IMG/VR virus record: IMGVR_UViG_3300031566_000035
Location: 1-57,447 of that record
Direction: 5' to 3' (one strand)
DNA length: 57,447 bases
From: a virus
Positions 56,897-57,447 of this stretch are shown here, one piece after another. Position numbers and translations under genes: made by a program. The notes beneath the pieces were generated by a model. That model was not told the DNA's origin, searched no databases, and saw only the letters and a program-made list of their open reading frames with translations. Position 1 is the stretch's first letter. Every line of letters starts with the position of its first letter.

Positions 56897-57447
56897 ATGT
56901 ACATAGATATAGGCGATGGGTACAATGAATTTTACCCGGATAAGATAGAACCGTTCCGTAGGGGCGGGGATGCTTCCGGTATAACGAGATATATCTTTCG
57001 GTATTCATGGGGAAAGCTCTCTGTATCCAATGACACACAAATGTACGAATCCACTGGTGATGACGTGTACAGGCTTTATGATATTGTAAATTCTTATAAG
57101 CCAACCTTTGAGGTCAAAGTAAAGTTAGTATCGGATTCATTGGAAATAGAAGGATATTTTGGTATAAATGACTGTGAATTTGATGATGATAAAAAGATAT
57201 TCGATGTAAAACCAACTATATTAGATATATACACGCCATTATTCGAGAACTGGGAGACAAAGATTGATTTTTCAGGCGTTGATTTCGATGCGCTTCCTAC
57301 GGAATTAAACGTAAAAGAGGTAGGATTGAAACCTATTGATGATTGGACTGTTGTTGAATATTACTTTCTCACTAACAGAAGGGGCAGGGGCAGGGGGGGC
57401 GTTGTTGCTGGTTATGCTCCAATGGTAAAAATTCCAGTAAATACTTA
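56897..57447 (+). CDS. Phage tail/baseplate protein, 5' part
   Basis: Starts at ATG 56897, one base after the previous stop, and runs off the right edge in frame with the gene at 1-2299. N-terminal part begins MYIDIGDGYNEFYPDK. See the entry at 1-2299 for the whole protein. Confidence 0.75.
   Translation, partial: MYIDIGDGYNEFYPDKIEPFRRGGDASGITRYIFRYSWGKLSVSNDTQMYESTGDDVYRLYDIVNSYKPTFEVKVKLVSDSLEIEGYFGINDCEFDDDKKIFDVKPTILDIYTPLFENWETKIDFSGVDFDALPTELNVKEVGLKPIDDWTVVEYYFLTNRRGRGRGGVVAGYAPMVKIPVNT
57316..57447. repeat. Terminal overlap copy 2
   Basis: Same 132 bases as 1-132 with T instead of A at the sixth position. Confidence 0.9.

Noticed and set aside
1-57447. 132-bp terminal direct repeat as a biological long terminal repeat
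   Set aside because: The length is what short-read assemblers leave on circular contigs and a gene runs through it in frame. No packaging signal was seen there.

Overview
The window is almost certainly one complete circularly permuted genome of a tailed, siphovirus-like phage of a Bacteroidota host. The last 132 bases repeat the first 132 with one mismatch, so the unique length is about 57,315 bp and a tail gene runs across the ends. The host is inferred from AT-rich DNA, promoters of the form TTG-N19/20-TATATTTG, weak Shine-Dalgarno sites, and the families present: HK97-type capsid, Bacteroidota-style connector and tail proteins, NinB, NinG, YopX-like and DUF5131 proteins. No integrase, reverse transcriptase or rRNA gene was found.

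Layout. The virion module starts with a divergent promoter pair near 43.95-44.02 kb. Both terminase genes lie on the minus strand. Portal, protease, capsid, connectors, tail tube, tape measure and baseplate genes run on the plus strand from 44.1 kb across the contig ends to a 1414-residue fibre protein ending at 7.4 kb. A small membrane and lysis block follows (7.4-10.4 kb: holin-like, endolysin-like and spanin-like genes). A terminator and a strong promoter at 10.5 kb open the early region: small genes, a PD-(D/E)XK nuclease with an SSB-like partner, NinB, NinG, a DUF5131 protein, a replication initiator, a DnaB-type ATPase, a short RNA gene at 35.2 kb, and a 23-bp iteron array at 36.3 kb that may be an origin.

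The remarkable part is what interrupts the early region. In four clusters (15.9-26.0, 28.6-29.1, 32.4-34.9 and 39.3-41.5 kb) small genes are separated by imperfect palindromes built like integron attC sites. Each has a left half starting at TAAC (usually TAACGG or TAACGTTG, then GTATG or CTATG) and a right half, its imperfect reverse complement, ending in GTTA or GTTG. I count 33 complete sites plus two half sites and one decayed site. In about 28 cases the first bases after the G of a right half (for example TTATGCGC) are the exact or near-exact reverse complement of the bases closing the same segment before the next left half (GCGCATAA). That is the signature expected if each segment is a cassette that once circularised through its own folded site. 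Cassettes carry an HNH nuclease, a C5-cytosine methyltransferase with a second long ORF nested in another frame, two YopX-like proteins, ASCH/DUF3850-like proteins, zinc ribbons and many unknowns. Several are non-coding, at least two have their own promoter, many genes use the TAA of the left half as their stop codon, and eleven ORFs read in frame through a right half. No integron integrase is encoded here, so any enzyme would have to come from the host or a co-resident element.

In feature entries, 'left half' is the TAAC-containing arm, 'right half' is the arm ending in GTTR, and 'cassette' is the stretch from the base after that G to the next left half. Functions of most early genes are unknown. 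Assignments come from reading motifs, not from a database search.
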